This document shows positions 17,216 to 27,151 of a stretch of DNA of 64,000 bases, piece by piece. The first letter of the stretch is position 1. Each line of letters begins with the position of its first letter. This DNA is from NCEH01 sp043195095 (GTDB lineage: Bacteria; Pseudomonadota; Alphaproteobacteria; Rhizobiales; Xanthobacteraceae), in the NCBI RefSeq assembly GCF_043195095.1, contig NZ_JBAFWN010000014.1, one strand, 5' to 3'. The position numbers and the translations under genes are program-made. Below the pieces are notes generated by a model that saw only the letters and a program-made list of their open reading frames with translations, was not told the DNA's origin and searched no databases.

Positions 17216-18292
17216 TCAGCGAGGCCGGCTCCACATCGCCGTGCGCCAAATGGCATCATTCAGAGACACCTTTGCTGTGAGGCCGAGCTCGGTGCGAATG
17301 CGCTCCGTGGAGGGCACGTACCGGCCAGGGTTCCAGTTCCCATCCGGCTTGCCTAGCACCTCATACTCGCCAGTGCCGACCACCTGCGCAACGCGGGCAG
17401 CGAGGTCCCGGATCGAAATGGCTTCTTCTGACCCGACATTATAGTGGCTGTCTCTTGGCGCCCTTGCGAGCATCGACCAAAGCCAGGCCGCCAAATCGGC
17501 CGCGTAGAGGTAAGATCGGAGCGCACGCCCATCGCTATGGACCACCACTTTTTTTCCCGCAATAGCGTCGCGAATAAAATTCCCGATTGCAAAGTGAGCA
17601 TCGAGCGAAAGAAAGGGTCCCACCAAGGCAAATATCCGAGCCGTCGTGACTTCGATTCCAGATTGTCGGGCATAAATTCCGCATAGCATTTCTGCGGCCC
17701 TCTTGCCCTCCGCATAAGCATGTCTCGGATCGCTAAAATTCGGCCCTCCCGCCCACACTTCCCGTTGATGGCTGATTTCGAAAGGTTGAGGACCGTAAAC
17801 GGCACCGGAACTTAGGAACAACACTCTCTTGACCTTACGTTCCACCGCGAAGTCCAGAACCCTCCGCGTGCCGGCGACGACCGTGTCAAACATCTTAAGT
17901 GGATCAGAAATATGCAGATCCGTTCCCGAGTCGGTTGCGGCATGCACGATATGAGTAAATTCTCCGGACGGTGGCGCCATACTCGTCACATCGCCGGCTA
18001 CGAACTCGAACATCGGGTCATCTGCAAGATGCGCCGCCTTCGCGCGAAACCTGGCGACGTCGCGCGTAAGCACCATCGCCTTAATATCTAGAGCCCGGCG
18101 TTGCTCCGCACGGCTCAGGGTTTCAAGCAGCCAGCGACCCACGAAACCAGTCCCACCGGTGATGAAGACACGGGCACCCCGCATCGCTGCCCAGCCTTCG
18201 CCGACAGAATCGACGACGAAATCAAAGTCATCCTCCAGGCGCCACGCGGGCCGGTCGGAAACATCATCCGGAGGAGCGCCGATGCCCATCAT
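17216..18292 (-). CDS. NAD-dependent epimerase/dehydratase (extended SDR), nucleotide-sugar enzyme
   Basis: SDR of 358 residues with the Rossmann motif FITGGTGFVG, a catalytic Ser in LFLSSGAVYG, and the YAEGK form of the YxxxK motif. It is the last gene of the long leftward polysaccharide operon. Because the operon also encodes RfbF and RfbG, with RfbH nearby, it is a candidate C4-ketoreductase or epimerase acting on a CDP-deoxysugar. That substrate is inferred. The open frame extends to 18403, but the ATG at 18292 has an AGGCAGGA ribosome site and avoids overlap with the upstream gene. Confidence 0.85.
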   Translation of the reverse strand: MMGIGAPPDDVSDRPAWRLEDDFDFVVDSVGEGWAAMRGARVFITGGTGFVGRWLLETLSRAEQRRALDIKAMVLTRDVARFRAKAAHLADDPMFEFVAGDVTSMAPPSGEFTHIVHAATDSGTDLHISDPLKMFDTVVAGTRRVLDFAVERKVKRVLFLSSGAVYGPQPFEISHQREVWAGGPNFSDPRHAYAEGKRAAEMLCGIYARQSGIEVTTARIFALVGPFLSLDAHFAIGNFIRDAIAGKKVVVHSDGRALRSYLYAADLAAWLWSMLARAPRDSHYNVGSEEAISIRDLAARVAQVVGTGEYEVLGKPDGNWNPGRYVPSTERIRTELGLTAKVSLNDAIWRTAMWSRPR

Positions 18293-18323
18293 GTTTTCCT
18301 GCCTTGCCATGCGCCCACCCGGC

Positions 18324-19574
18324 TCAATCCAGGGCGGACTGCACCGAAACCGGAAGGAATGCCAACAGCCCTGCGCGTATGAAAAGCGCCACAGCCTCGG
18401 CATCTAACGGGACGGGGCTTTCTTTATCGCACCATACCTTGTCGTCGAAAGTGCGGTTGAAAATATGGGTGTAGGATTGCTTCCAATCCGTCACCGTCGC
18501 CATTGCGGATTGAATACGCGCCTTAAGGCCGTGCTGTTCGAATACCCCACTCCACCAATTTCGAATTTCGTCGAAGGACGAAAAGCCCAATTCTGGAAAA
18601 TGAGCTGCGAGATGCCGCATGAGCAGACCTTCGCGATCGCCAATCGCCGACCTGTATTGAGCATAGGCGGAATCAAAAAATACGAATAGAGTTTCAGCAT
18701 GGGAACTGGGGATCAATTCGAGAAGAGCTCCAGCAGCCTCGTGAATGTTGCCCGTTCGAATATTCGAAATGGCAACACCGCCCATGGCGGCGGCATAATG
18801 CAACTGTAACAGCGCGTCATCCGATCGGTCCCCTGCCAAGACCGCTTTTAAACCGACGAGAATTCGCCCGATTCCGTCCACCGAGGCCAGATCGCCCGCC
18901 CAGGACCTCTCAAAGCGGCAAATAAACGATTCGAAAAAATGCACGAATGCATCAAAAGCGGAGAGAACAAGCAGATCGTCAGGAGCGCTTCTTAGGAAAT
19001 AAGGATCGACAAGGATCCAATCCGCGGTCAAATCCCAACTTTTGCCATGGATTTTGCCTTTGTCGTCCTGATCGTAGGTCACGTAATAGCGCGACGCATC
19101 CGCACCCGTCCCGGCCGTCGTCGGAACGCCGACAATCAACGGGCGCTTGGCATTTTTCAGCCACGGCATACCCCGTTTTGCACCCATCCCCACATCGTCG
19201 ATCGTACCGAAAATCCACTGCGCCACCACCGCCTTCGCGGCATCAATGGTGCTCCCCCCACCAACCGAAACGACGAGATCCGGCGGGCTCGTCTTACCCG
19301 CAATATCTATCAAGGACTGCGCTTTTGGCAGCGCATAACACGCCTGATCAATTACCAGCCGATCGCCCGCGCGCTCGCGAATAGTTTGAACAAACGGATC
19401 GCGTTCGAAAAATTGATCGAAAAACAGTCCGACAGTCGTATCGTCGCCAATAATATTGAATAACTCGTCTCGCACCCCCGTTCCCCACACCATCTTGGAG
19501 GGGAGAAAGAACCGTTTGCGATGCTCGGAGTTGAAAAATGTTTCGTACCGGTAACGTCCAATCAAATCACTCAT
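18324..19574 (-). CDS. Iron-containing-alcohol-dehydrogenase-like enzyme
   Basis: 416 residues of the Fe-ADH/dehydroquinate-synthase-like superfamily. The nucleotide-binding motif is VSVGGGSTIDAAKAV, followed by GVPTTAGTGADAS. Candidate metal-ligand regions are SAFDAFVHFFESF and TGNIHEAAGALLEL, which keep acidic and histidine residues in Fe-ADH-like spacing. It lies 31 bases before the SDR gene in the same operon. It may reduce a keto group or aldehyde on a glycan precursor. Phosphonoacetaldehyde reductases are related, but no PEP mutase gene is present to support that. Family is clear, substrate unknown. Confidence 0.78.
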   Translation of the reverse strand: MSDLIGRYRYETFFNSEHRKRFFLPSKMVWGTGVRDELFNIIGDDTTVGLFFDQFFERDPFVQTIRERAGDRLVIDQACYALPKAQSLIDIAGKTSPPDLVVSVGGGSTIDAAKAVVAQWIFGTIDDVGMGAKRGMPWLKNAKRPLIVGVPTTAGTGADASRYYVTYDQDDKGKIHGKSWDLTADWILVDPYFLRSAPDDLLVLSAFDAFVHFFESFICRFERSWAGDLASVDGIGRILVGLKAVLAGDRSDDALLQLHYAAAMGGVAISNIRTGNIHEAAGALLELIPSSHAETLFVFFDSAYAQYRSAIGDREGLLMRHLAAHFPELGFSSFDEIRNWWSGVFEQHGLKARIQSAMATVTDWKQSYTHIFNRTFDDKVWCDKESPVPLDAEAVALFIRAGLLAFLPVSVQSALD

Positions 19575-19624
19575 GAGACTTCATCTTTCGTTTTCTGAAC
19601 CAGCAAGCGCGGCGCCCCGCTTGT

Positions 19625-22399
19625 CTACTTCACGGGATCCAAAAGAAGGTCGGTAGCGCGAAATATCGGATTATTTCCCCGCACTACGGGAGAAGACCCC
19701 TTCAGTTCGACGCGGCCAAGCTTAATCCAGTTCGGATACTCCTTAGCCTCCAGAACGTCGAGTTCATTCCGGTTGAGATAGAACTCTCTCCCACCAACGC
19801 CTACAATTGGGAAGAGCGAGGCGAGATCGCGCCCTGGCCGTGCCACATTGGCTAAGGCGTGGAGAGTCAGAACGGTCGGAAATATACTTGGCTTCCCGCG
19901 CGGTTCAGCAAAAAGGCGGAAAACGAACGTAGGAACGGTCGCGCCATCGGGAGAAGGGGGAAGGATTTCACTTTTAGGTATCGTCAGCTTATCGCGCCCA
20001 TTCACCTCATAACGCGATAGCCGCATCTTGCCCGCTATCGTCGCCTCGATCTCCAAAGACATATGAGACGGATTATAGGAATCACCTTGAACGCCTACAA
20101 TCAGACTTGACAGCTCGCTGACACTCACCGGACTTTTTGAACTCCATTGAACGATCGGCTCGACAACCGAAGGCGCTTCTAAGCGGCGAATATTAAGGCC
20201 GCCTCGCTCGGCTTGCACTTCCACCCCCTTTGCGAGGGTGAGACCATCAACGGGGAGCGACAAACTCCGAGAGACCGAGTAAACCACATTCAATGGCGAT
20301 ACAGCAACATCCGGCGCCATCGCCAAGAAGTTGACACTCTGTAATGAGACTCTGAATTTTCCGTCGGGCGGAATAATTTTGAGAACCGCTTCTTTTACTG
20401 ACGTTGGCTGGCCAAATAGCGGGACTATTTCACCAATATTTAAAACTCGATGCGTCAATTTGTTATCGGCCGTAATCAGATCCAATTCCATTTTCACGGA
20501 ATTACCTTCGGCATCACCAAGAACCTGGACAGCCGACTTTTCCGGCAGATCAATGACCCCACTCAAAGAGGCACGCAAGATGTTGGCGCTCGGACCCGTA
20601 AATACAAGGCCAGCGTCTCCGACCGCAAGATTTTCAAGAGATCCCGCTTGACATACTTGCAATGCGCTATCGTTAAGGCAGTATTCCTTAACTTTCGCGT
20701 CATTCACTGGCACGCCCGACACGTTGCCGCCGGCGTAGCGGATTATAAATTTATAAAGCCCGCCCGATCCTTGCGCGTCCGCTTCCGGCTTCGTAATGCG
20801 AAATTTCAGGTCTTGTGGCGAACTGAAGAAAAACAAGCCGGGCCTGACAATCTTGTTGTCTGCAGTCGTCACCTGAAGCTGCGGGTCAAAAACCAATTCC
20901 AAAGCGGCAGGTTGGGAAGGCCGCTGAAGAGCGGCCGGCAAGACGGATACCGTCAGCCAATCGTCCGCCCCCTTCAATGAGAAGGTCACGGATGTCAGCC
21001 CGGTGTGATCCATGCGATATCTAACTCCACCGGAGGCACTCACCGCGACGTTGAGGTCGCCGCCCTCACCCGACGAGGGCGTGGGATCTAATCCGCCGAA
21101 ATTGAATGACCTGACCCAAACCGGGCATGGCCCGAGAGTAAAGGGCCTCACACCCGAGGGATAATCCCTCGGTAGACTTCCGCAGGCTGACACCGGCGGC
21201 ATCAATTCGCCGGGCATCGGATCAACGAATGAGACGTTCAATAAAAAGAGATCCGTCTCGGCGACCCCAGCCGCCGGACGGACCACAACGTCTAAAGATT
21301 GAAGCAAGCGTCCCCAATCCGCTCGATCACTTATCGAATCAAGCGGCACGCGCAAAACTCTGACACCCGCGCCCAGATCAAAAACCCTGCTTTCGGGCGT
21401 TATCAATGCGGCAGACCTTAAAGCCGGATCAACAGCGGTAAACGTTTCAAGTTCGCGCAGCGGATGACAGGCCAGGATATCCGCTACGCTAAGGTCCGAA
21501 TATGCGATTATCTTCCGGAGGCGAACAGTATCTCCCCCATTGGCTAAAGCGGCACGCGCTTTTATGGGACCAAGGGGAATTTTAATGTAATTAGCTCGGT
21601 CTATTATCAGAGGAACGGGAAACGACTTTTCCGCATTTTCAAAAATTGCCTGTATCTTGGCTCCGGAGGCGCATTGATTAAGCTGGATACGAATTTCCGC
21701 AGAACGGCTTACATCAATATTCGTATTTACACTAAATATTGAGCCATCTTTAACACCCTTGACAACAACAGAGGAGCTTCCACCAGCGCCGAAAGATTCT
21801 GCGGCCTTATCTAGCCAGGAGTATTTTCTCCATTTCCTAAAATAATTGGGATAACTATTGGAGTTATAATATTTATAGGCATCATCTAGGCTATTTAAAA
21901 AAATGAGACTTTGATCAACTTCCGTCACACCTCCCGGGCGCTCAGCTAAAATTCGCTGAAACGCTGCGGAAATGCCGACCTCTGGCTCGCTTTCGGACGA
22001 GGGCACCATATAGGTTAACTGCAAGTATTTGTGATTATCGGCGCAGCAGCCCTCGTTCAACCCGATCGACTTTAGATCGATCGGAAATTTCCGCACCCCC
22101 TCTCCCGTCACCGTCAATTTTACCGACTCATTACCGTGCAAAACGACATGCTCGGGAAACGATGGACTAACGCGAACAAAGACATCATAGATTCCCGGCT
22201 TTGCATCAATCACACTTGGTTGTTTGCCCGGCTCACTCAAGCTCAACCAGAAACTACCTTGCTGCCCCCCCTGCGCCTTTTCCTGAGCATCAATTTCGCT
22301 CGCAATTGCACTTCCCAGCAGCACCTCACTCGCAACGGACTGCGATAAAACTATCAATGCAATAAAGATGACCCAAGGGGATAAGCTAGCCCGCTTCAT
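19625..22399 (-). CDS. Large exported protein of unknown family
   Basis: About 924 residues that I cannot assign. The frame starts at a GTG (22408), but the ATG at 22399 gives a clear signal peptide (MKRASLSPWVIFIALIVLS, cut near SVASE). The mature part is rich in beta-prone and polar segments with many Asn, Ser and Val, and few charged runs. This suggests stacked beta-sandwich or jelly-roll domains outside the cytoplasm. There are scattered cysteines (NEGCCADNH, VSACGSLP, LGPCPVW, EYCLNDSALQVC) that could form disulfides. No C-terminal anchor is visible. It sits inside the polysaccharide operon, between an FkbM-type gene and the Fe-ADH-like gene, so a role in glycan export, binding or modification is possible. 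Confidence 0.7.
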   Translation of the reverse strand: MKRASLSPWVIFIALIVLSQSVASEVLLGSAIASEIDAQEKAQGGQQGSFWLSLSEPGKQPSVIDAKPGIYDVFVRVSPSFPEHVVLHGNESVKLTVTGEGVRKFPIDLKSIGLNEGCCADNHKYLQLTYMVPSSESEPEVGISAAFQRILAERPGGVTEVDQSLIFLNSLDDAYKYYNSNSYPNYFRKWRKYSWLDKAAESFGAGGSSSVVVKGVKDGSIFSVNTNIDVSRSAEIRIQLNQCASGAKIQAIFENAEKSFPVPLIIDRANYIKIPLGPIKARAALANGGDTVRLRKIIAYSDLSVADILACHPLRELETFTAVDPALRSAALITPESRVFDLGAGVRVLRVPLDSISDRADWGRLLQSLDVVVRPAAGVAETDLFLLNVSFVDPMPGELMPPVSACGSLPRDYPSGVRPFTLGPCPVWVRSFNFGGLDPTPSSGEGGDLNVAVSASGGVRYRMDHTGLTSVTFSLKGADDWLTVSVLPAALQRPSQPAALELVFDPQLQVTTADNKIVRPGLFFFSSPQDLKFRITKPEADAQGSGGLYKFIIRYAGGNVSGVPVNDAKVKEYCLNDSALQVCQAGSLENLAVGDAGLVFTGPSANILRASLSGVIDLPEKSAVQVLGDAEGNSVKMELDLITADNKLTHRVLNIGEIVPLFGQPTSVKEAVLKIIPPDGKFRVSLQSVNFLAMAPDVAVSPLNVVYSVSRSLSLPVDGLTLAKGVEVQAERGGLNIRRLEAPSVVEPIVQWSSKSPVSVSELSSLIVGVQGDSYNPSHMSLEIEATIAGKMRLSRYEVNGRDKLTIPKSEILPPSPDGATVPTFVFRLFAEPRGKPSIFPTVLTLHALANVARPGRDLASLFPIVGVGGREFYLNRNELDVLEAKEYPNWIKLGRVELKGSSPVVRGNNPIFRATDLLLDPVK

Positions 22400-22467
22400 C
22401 GTAACCACCCAGATTCGTAGCCCACCTCGAAGCGCGCTCGAAGGTGAATATCAATAATTGTCACAGT

Positions 22468-23922
22468 TCAGTTTTGGCTTTTCTCCGAATAAGCATAGAT
22501 CACTGTCTCTAGACCGCCCTCAGTGTAATGTCGTAAATTCAGACGGTACGTAGGATTTAGGTCGCGAATTAGCCGCCCCAGTTCCCAGATATGCTCACCC
22601 CTATGGTAACACGCAATGGCTAGGGTTGGTGCATGTTCCCGGATCTGACCGCGAGCGCCTCGCAAACCTTCCGCTTCCATCCCTTCGACATCCATCTTAA
22701 TAAAAGAGACGGGAAGCATTGCGACTGAGTCGATTTTCTTTACATCAATGCTCATATCACCAGCGGAAGGATCGGTACTGACTGCCCCGTTTACGGTGCC
22801 AGTGCTGACAAACCGAGCCGTACCATCTTCGTCGAACACTCCCGCTTGCACAAATTCAATATCGCGGAAAGGCGCGAGCACATTTTGGGAAACCGCCATC
22901 AGCCGAGGATCCGGCTCGAAATAATAAATCTTCCTGAACACGCCATGAACGCGCTCAACAAACCATTTAGTAGTTTGTGCATCAAACCCGCCGGCATCTA
23001 CAAAGACCTCGGATTGGCTGAACGACACAAGGTCCTTGTCGAAATATTGATCACTCTCGGATTCGAAATTGCCTTGAATATAAATTGGGTCTAACGTGAG
23101 CCTATATAGCAATAGCGCGTTCATGACTGCCCGTGACTTTTCATCCTCATAATTCAGGTATTCTGAAATATAATTTTCGCGGTGAACGGCGATGTCGTCT
23201 TGATTATTTATGTACGGAATTTCATCAGGGAACGCGGCTGAATCTAGAACATTCATCACAGAATATGGAATGACAACTTCAAACCCCGCGCTCTTCAATT
23301 GCTTCGTAAGTGTAAATGGAAACCGTGTGGTACCGATAACAACAGGAACGCTGCGGTCTAAATCATCCGCCACCCCCTGAATAACAGTGCCCCCGAGATG
23401 GCTACCCCAAAGTTTTGAATTGTTGTCCACAACGCCAGCTACATCCAACCCCAATAACCGGAGTCCACCCACAACAACTTCGCCCAATCGCTTGGCACCA
23501 AAGACGTATGCGCTATTTTTCTCTTCTAACCGCCGAATCTCTTCCGCGTACCTGTTCTGCGTATAGTTTTTGACACGCTCCGATGTCCCCGCAATCAATA
23601 ATTCGTAGATTCCGCTGCTTATGGGCGTCGCGAGCAGCCGATTAACAGCTTCAATGTCTCTTGCCCAGACAACTCCGGGCTCACGCACCTCACCTCCCAA
23701 ATGCACGCGAAGAACGCCCGCCCCGCGCCCGGAATCTGCAAAAAGCAATAGCGTTTGCCCGTGTGACAGGGTCGGAAGAGAATCTTGGGCGTTAAGGAGG
23801 AGGGCTTTCTCACCGCTCAATCGCTCGGCATTGCGCATCCACCCATTAGCGCAGGCGTCATCTACCCGACCGAGAAAATCACGGGTGAAAGCTATTAACA
23901 GCATAAGATTATCGCTTTTCAT
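22468..23922 (-). CDS. FkbM-family methyltransferase with long N-terminal extension
   Basis: About 484 residues. The C-terminal half is an FkbM-type SAM-dependent O-methyltransferase: VFVDAGGFDAQTTKWF (motif I), IYYFEPDP, and SFIKMDVEGMEAEGLRGA, which is diagnostic for the family. The N-terminal half contains a Rossmann-like segment (YVFGAKRLGEVVVGGLRLLG...VAGVVDNN) as in proteins that bind nucleotide sugars or cofactors. The ATG at 23922 makes an ATGA overlap with the upstream gene's stop; an upstream ATG at 23940 is also possible. It probably methylates a sugar hydroxyl of the surface glycan. Confidence 0.85.
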   Translation of the reverse strand: MKSDNLMLLIAFTRDFLGRVDDACANGWMRNAERLSGEKALLLNAQDSLPTLSHGQTLLLFADSGRGAGVLRVHLGGEVREPGVVWARDIEAVNRLLATPISSGIYELLIAGTSERVKNYTQNRYAEEIRRLEEKNSAYVFGAKRLGEVVVGGLRLLGLDVAGVVDNNSKLWGSHLGGTVIQGVADDLDRSVPVVIGTTRFPFTLTKQLKSAGFEVVIPYSVMNVLDSAAFPDEIPYINNQDDIAVHRENYISEYLNYEDEKSRAVMNALLLYRLTLDPIYIQGNFESESDQYFDKDLVSFSQSEVFVDAGGFDAQTTKWFVERVHGVFRKIYYFEPDPRLMAVSQNVLAPFRDIEFVQAGVFDEDGTARFVSTGTVNGAVSTDPSAGDMSIDVKKIDSVAMLPVSFIKMDVEGMEAEGLRGARGQIREHAPTLAIACYHRGEHIWELGRLIRDLNPTYRLNLRHYTEGGLETVIYAYSEKSQN

Positions 23923-26171
23923 GGGTTGGCGTGTTGACATCTATTTCGCACCAATTCGGCGGATAGAGCAATCTCGTTTGAGGTCAGAGCCCTATTGACA
24001 ATTCTGAGCTCTTCGATTAGGCCATAATAATATTCCGCGCGGAGCATGGAATTATTTGCTATTAACTGATTTTTGCTGGTGAGTTGTATACTAGCCACCG
24101 TCCTTCTGTCGACAATCCGTCCATCAACCCAAGCCTCCCAAAGGTCTTGACGACGCCGGATGACCACATAATTGCATACATTTGGCATAAGCCGAAAGGT
24201 CAACACATTTATGGCCACACCGTTTGAACCGACGGTAAAATTGTAAACTCCCTGTTCCGACGTGTGCCTGACCTCGAACCCATGCAACGGATCCGGTCCG
24301 TATAGATTACCTAGCACGTGAGAATGAGGACCTTCCTCGTTACTCGGAATCAGCAAAATTTCAATGGTGGCGTCCGAACCGAGCGAGACGGCCGGAAAGC
24401 GGTGACCTGTTACTCGCATCGGACTTTCGAGGTTAAACCTGTTAAGAACCGACGCCTGTACCAGCGGGTGCGATGGCTCAGCATCGCCGCTTCCGAGAAC
24501 GGGGTCCGTATCTTCCTTGCCTGGCGCCAGCAGAGACAGGCCATTCTTATAATGTCCAATCACACGGTAGCCTTGCCCCTCCAAATTATACCCAGACGTT
24601 AGTATAATTGGCTTATTTTTTCGGATGTATTTCCCGAGCTGTGAGGGAAAGTCTGGATAAATAGAAACGCCGATATCATAATAAACAAATAGCGGATGCC
24701 AATTCGGATTATATTTACCGAAATTCAGTGATAGCGGGTCGTAGCCGACGTTTATTATCGCTTTACTCGGATATTTTTCCTGAACTTCTTTAACGTCGTG
24801 TTCCATCGCGGAAAGAATGCGAGCATCCTGAGGGGTAGTGTACATCCCCGCCAAGACTGAGGGTGTCTGCAGCCTTTGAGTGAAGATTTTGCTTCGTAGA
24901 AAGGCCCCTTCAAGACGCTGAGCGACCGGATGAATTGCAAAGCCGATCAAAACGGAAAGTGCCATCACGGAAGGAACTAGGCCGGCACGATCCGCAACTC
25001 GCCAGCCGAATCGACGGTAAGAACATGTATCAAGATGCAGAAGCAATTGCCGAACAAAGTGACAAACAACCAAACACAGGACGCCAATCATAGGCGAACT
25101 TGCCCAAAAGACGTGTCGTTCCTCAGATACCGGATAATACTGAGCCCATGACGCAACGCACAACGCACCGAGAGTGAGAATCTGCCACTGCTCCGACGAT
25201 CTCCGCATTTCAGGCGCCATCACAAAACGGCAGAGCGGCGCGAGCGCCGTCAACACCGCCGCCACCGGGAGCGCAACCCAGATCAGATTGAGTCGATAGG
25301 GTATCATTCCATTGATAATTGAATGTAGAAGACCTTCGCCCGTGCCCCAGGCTGCGGGCAGGGTTCGGCCAAAGACCACAGCCATTACGATGTTTTGCAG
25401 AAACCAGTCTTTTAAACTGCCTGTTAAAATCAGATAAAGACCAAAGGGCACTATCCCAGCTGCAGCTCCGATCACAAGAGACAGCATTTCAACGAGAAAT
25501 CGTCTCTTTAAAAGATAGCTCTGCACGACCGCAGAGAGCAGGAATACCGAGAAAAGGGCCGCAACCACGAGCAACCCGACTGGCATCCGGATCCAGAATG
25601 TCAGAACCCCGCAAAATGCAGCACTAACCAGAAAGCCGGGCGCACCGCTCTTCCAGTATCGTACCGCAAATAACATTGCGGCCACCTGGGGCACGAGCGC
25701 CATTGAGGAAGCCCATGGCAGAAGCGGAAACAGATAAAAGGGACCAAGAAGGACCCAAATGATTACACAAATAAAGGCCATCCACCGATCAATGAACTCT
25801 CCCCAGAGCAGGAGCAATAGAACTCCGGTCATTCCATAAAATATTACGGTAACTGTTAGAAGCGTCTTGAGTGAAACGCCAAAAGCGGCAAGGATCATTC
25901 CGTGAAATAAATGTATGAGAAGTCCGTATTGAGAAAAGCTATCTCGAAACGGAACAGCGCCATGAGCAACATCATTGGCGACTTTCAGCATCAATCCGTC
26001 GTGATGGGGGTCAATTTCGAGAAAGGCGACCGGCCAGATTGCGGCTACGACGACGCAAAATGTGATCAACATAATTGCGACGTCGACGATGGCGCTTCGA
26101 CCAAGTTCGGCCATGTGGCGCGGAAATGGATAGGCAGTTCCGATCCGCTCCCCTTCGCTCAGTTCGGCCAT
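23919..26171 (-). CDS. GT-C-like polytopic membrane protein with C-terminal LamG-like domain
   Basis: About 750 residues. The first 420 or so carry roughly ten hydrophobic helices. After the first helix is EIDPHHDGLMLKVAND...VPFRDSFSQYGLL, which resembles the acidic first outer loop of PMT-type GT-C glycosyltransferases. The last 180 residues look like a concanavalin/LamG beta-sandwich (SDATIEILLIPSNEEG; WEAWVDGRIVDRR; YYYGLIEELRIVNRALTSNEI). It would act at the outer face of the inner membrane, using a lipid-linked sugar, with the lectin-like part in the periplasm. The ATG at 26171 is chosen over 26189 because a GGAG lies eight bases before it. A polymerase role is an alternative. Confidence 0.72.
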   Translation of the reverse strand: MAELSEGERIGTAYPFPRHMAELGRSAIVDVAIMLITFCVVVAAIWPVAFLEIDPHHDGLMLKVANDVAHGAVPFRDSFSQYGLLIHLFHGMILAAFGVSLKTLLTVTVIFYGMTGVLLLLLWGEFIDRWMAFICVIIWVLLGPFYLFPLLPWASSMALVPQVAAMLFAVRYWKSGAPGFLVSAAFCGVLTFWIRMPVGLLVVAALFSVFLLSAVVQSYLLKRRFLVEMLSLVIGAAAGIVPFGLYLILTGSLKDWFLQNIVMAVVFGRTLPAAWGTGEGLLHSIINGMIPYRLNLIWVALPVAAVLTALAPLCRFVMAPEMRRSSEQWQILTLGALCVASWAQYYPVSEERHVFWASSPMIGVLCLVVCHFVRQLLLHLDTCSYRRFGWRVADRAGLVPSVMALSVLIGFAIHPVAQRLEGAFLRSKIFTQRLQTPSVLAGMYTTPQDARILSAMEHDVKEVQEKYPSKAIINVGYDPLSLNFGKYNPNWHPLFVYYDIGVSIYPDFPSQLGKYIRKNKPIILTSGYNLEGQGYRVIGHYKNGLSLLAPGKEDTDPVLGSGDAEPSHPLVQASVLNRFNLESPMRVTGHRFPAVSLGSDATIEILLIPSNEEGPHSHVLGNLYGPDPLHGFEVRHTSEQGVYNFTVGSNGVAINVLTFRLMPNVCNYVVIRRRQDLWEAWVDGRIVDRRTVASIQLTSKNQLIANNSMLRAEYYYGLIEELRIVNRALTSNEIALSAELVRNRCQHANP

Positions 26172-26185
26172 TATCGCGCTCCGTG

Positions 26186-27151
26186 TCAAAAATTAATGCG
26201 TTCTCGCTCGATCACCAAGGGACGATGACGGACGCGTTCGAAGGTCATTCCTACATACTCAGCAACGAAGCCCAGGAAAACGATCTGAACTGACCCTAAG
26301 AAGAAAATACCCAACAGGACCGGCGCGAGCCCGATCGAAAAAAGATTCCAGAAGAGCAATTTAGATATTAGATAAATTAATCCGATCACAAATGTTATTG
26401 CTCCGATAACGAATCCAGATAAAGTAACTATCCTCAGAGGAAGCCTTGAGCTGTAGGTTAGACCGACGATTGCGTATTCAAATAGATCGGACCATTTTTG
26501 CTTTGACTTTCCCCGCAATCGATCCGGCGCGTCATAAGGGACTAAGAATTTCTCAAATCCGACTTCATTTACAACACCTCGGAAGTATGGAAAACTGTCA
26601 TCCATACTTCTGATTATATCAATGACCTGACGGTCAAAAAGTCCAAAACCGATAAAGTTCGGAATTTGCTCCACTTCTGATACGGCGGAAATCAATTTAT
26701 AATATGCAGCGCGCATAACGCGAAGGACAACTGAATTGATGGTCTTCTTTCTGGTCGCAAGTACAAGTTTGAATCCCTCTTCCCATTTACGCACAAATAC
26801 ACCTATGTAACTTACAGGTGTTTGAAGATCGCACATGATGGGAATCACGGCGTCGCCGCTCATTTGCAGCAAACCATAATAGGGAGAACGGTGCGGGCCA
26901 TAATTACGGGTATTAATGATCACTTTGACGCGAGCATCCTGAATACAGATCTTTCTCAGGATAGAGATCGTTGTGTCCTGCGATGCGTTATCAATAAAAA
27001 TATGCTCGTAATCATATTCCGGAAGTTCGGTCTTAAAATAATCCCTGACCGCTTCATAGCAGATGGCCACATTGGCTTCTTCATTGAAGCAGGGTGTCAT
27101 AATTGAAATTTTGCGGCGCGTCGCTGTCCCGACAGAAATTTCCAATGTCAT
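26186..27151 (-). CDS. GT2 glycosyltransferase, polyprenyl-phosphate type (GtrB/DPM-like)
   Basis: 321 residues: an N-terminal GT2 domain (KISIMTPCFNEEANV; HIFIDNASQDTT) and two C-terminal membrane helices (IVTLSGFVIGAITFVIGLIY and LAPVLLGIFFLGSVQIVFLG). This is the layout of enzymes that load a sugar onto undecaprenyl phosphate. The usual DADLQDP motif reads MCDLQTP, so the first Asp is missing. The start overlaps the stop of the TPP-enzyme gene by ATGA. It may supply the lipid-linked sugar used by the neighbouring GT-C-like protein. Confidence 0.88.
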   Translation of the reverse strand: MTLEISVGTATRRKISIMTPCFNEEANVAICYEAVRDYFKTELPEYDYEHIFIDNASQDTTISILRKICIQDARVKVIINTRNYGPHRSPYYGLLQMSGDAVIPIMCDLQTPVSYIGVFVRKWEEGFKLVLATRKKTINSVVLRVMRAAYYKLISAVSEVEQIPNFIGFGLFDRQVIDIIRSMDDSFPYFRGVVNEVGFEKFLVPYDAPDRLRGKSKQKWSDLFEYAIVGLTYSSRLPLRIVTLSGFVIGAITFVIGLIYLISKLLFWNLFSIGLAPVLLGIFFLGSVQIVFLGFVAEYVGMTFERVRHRPLVIERERINF

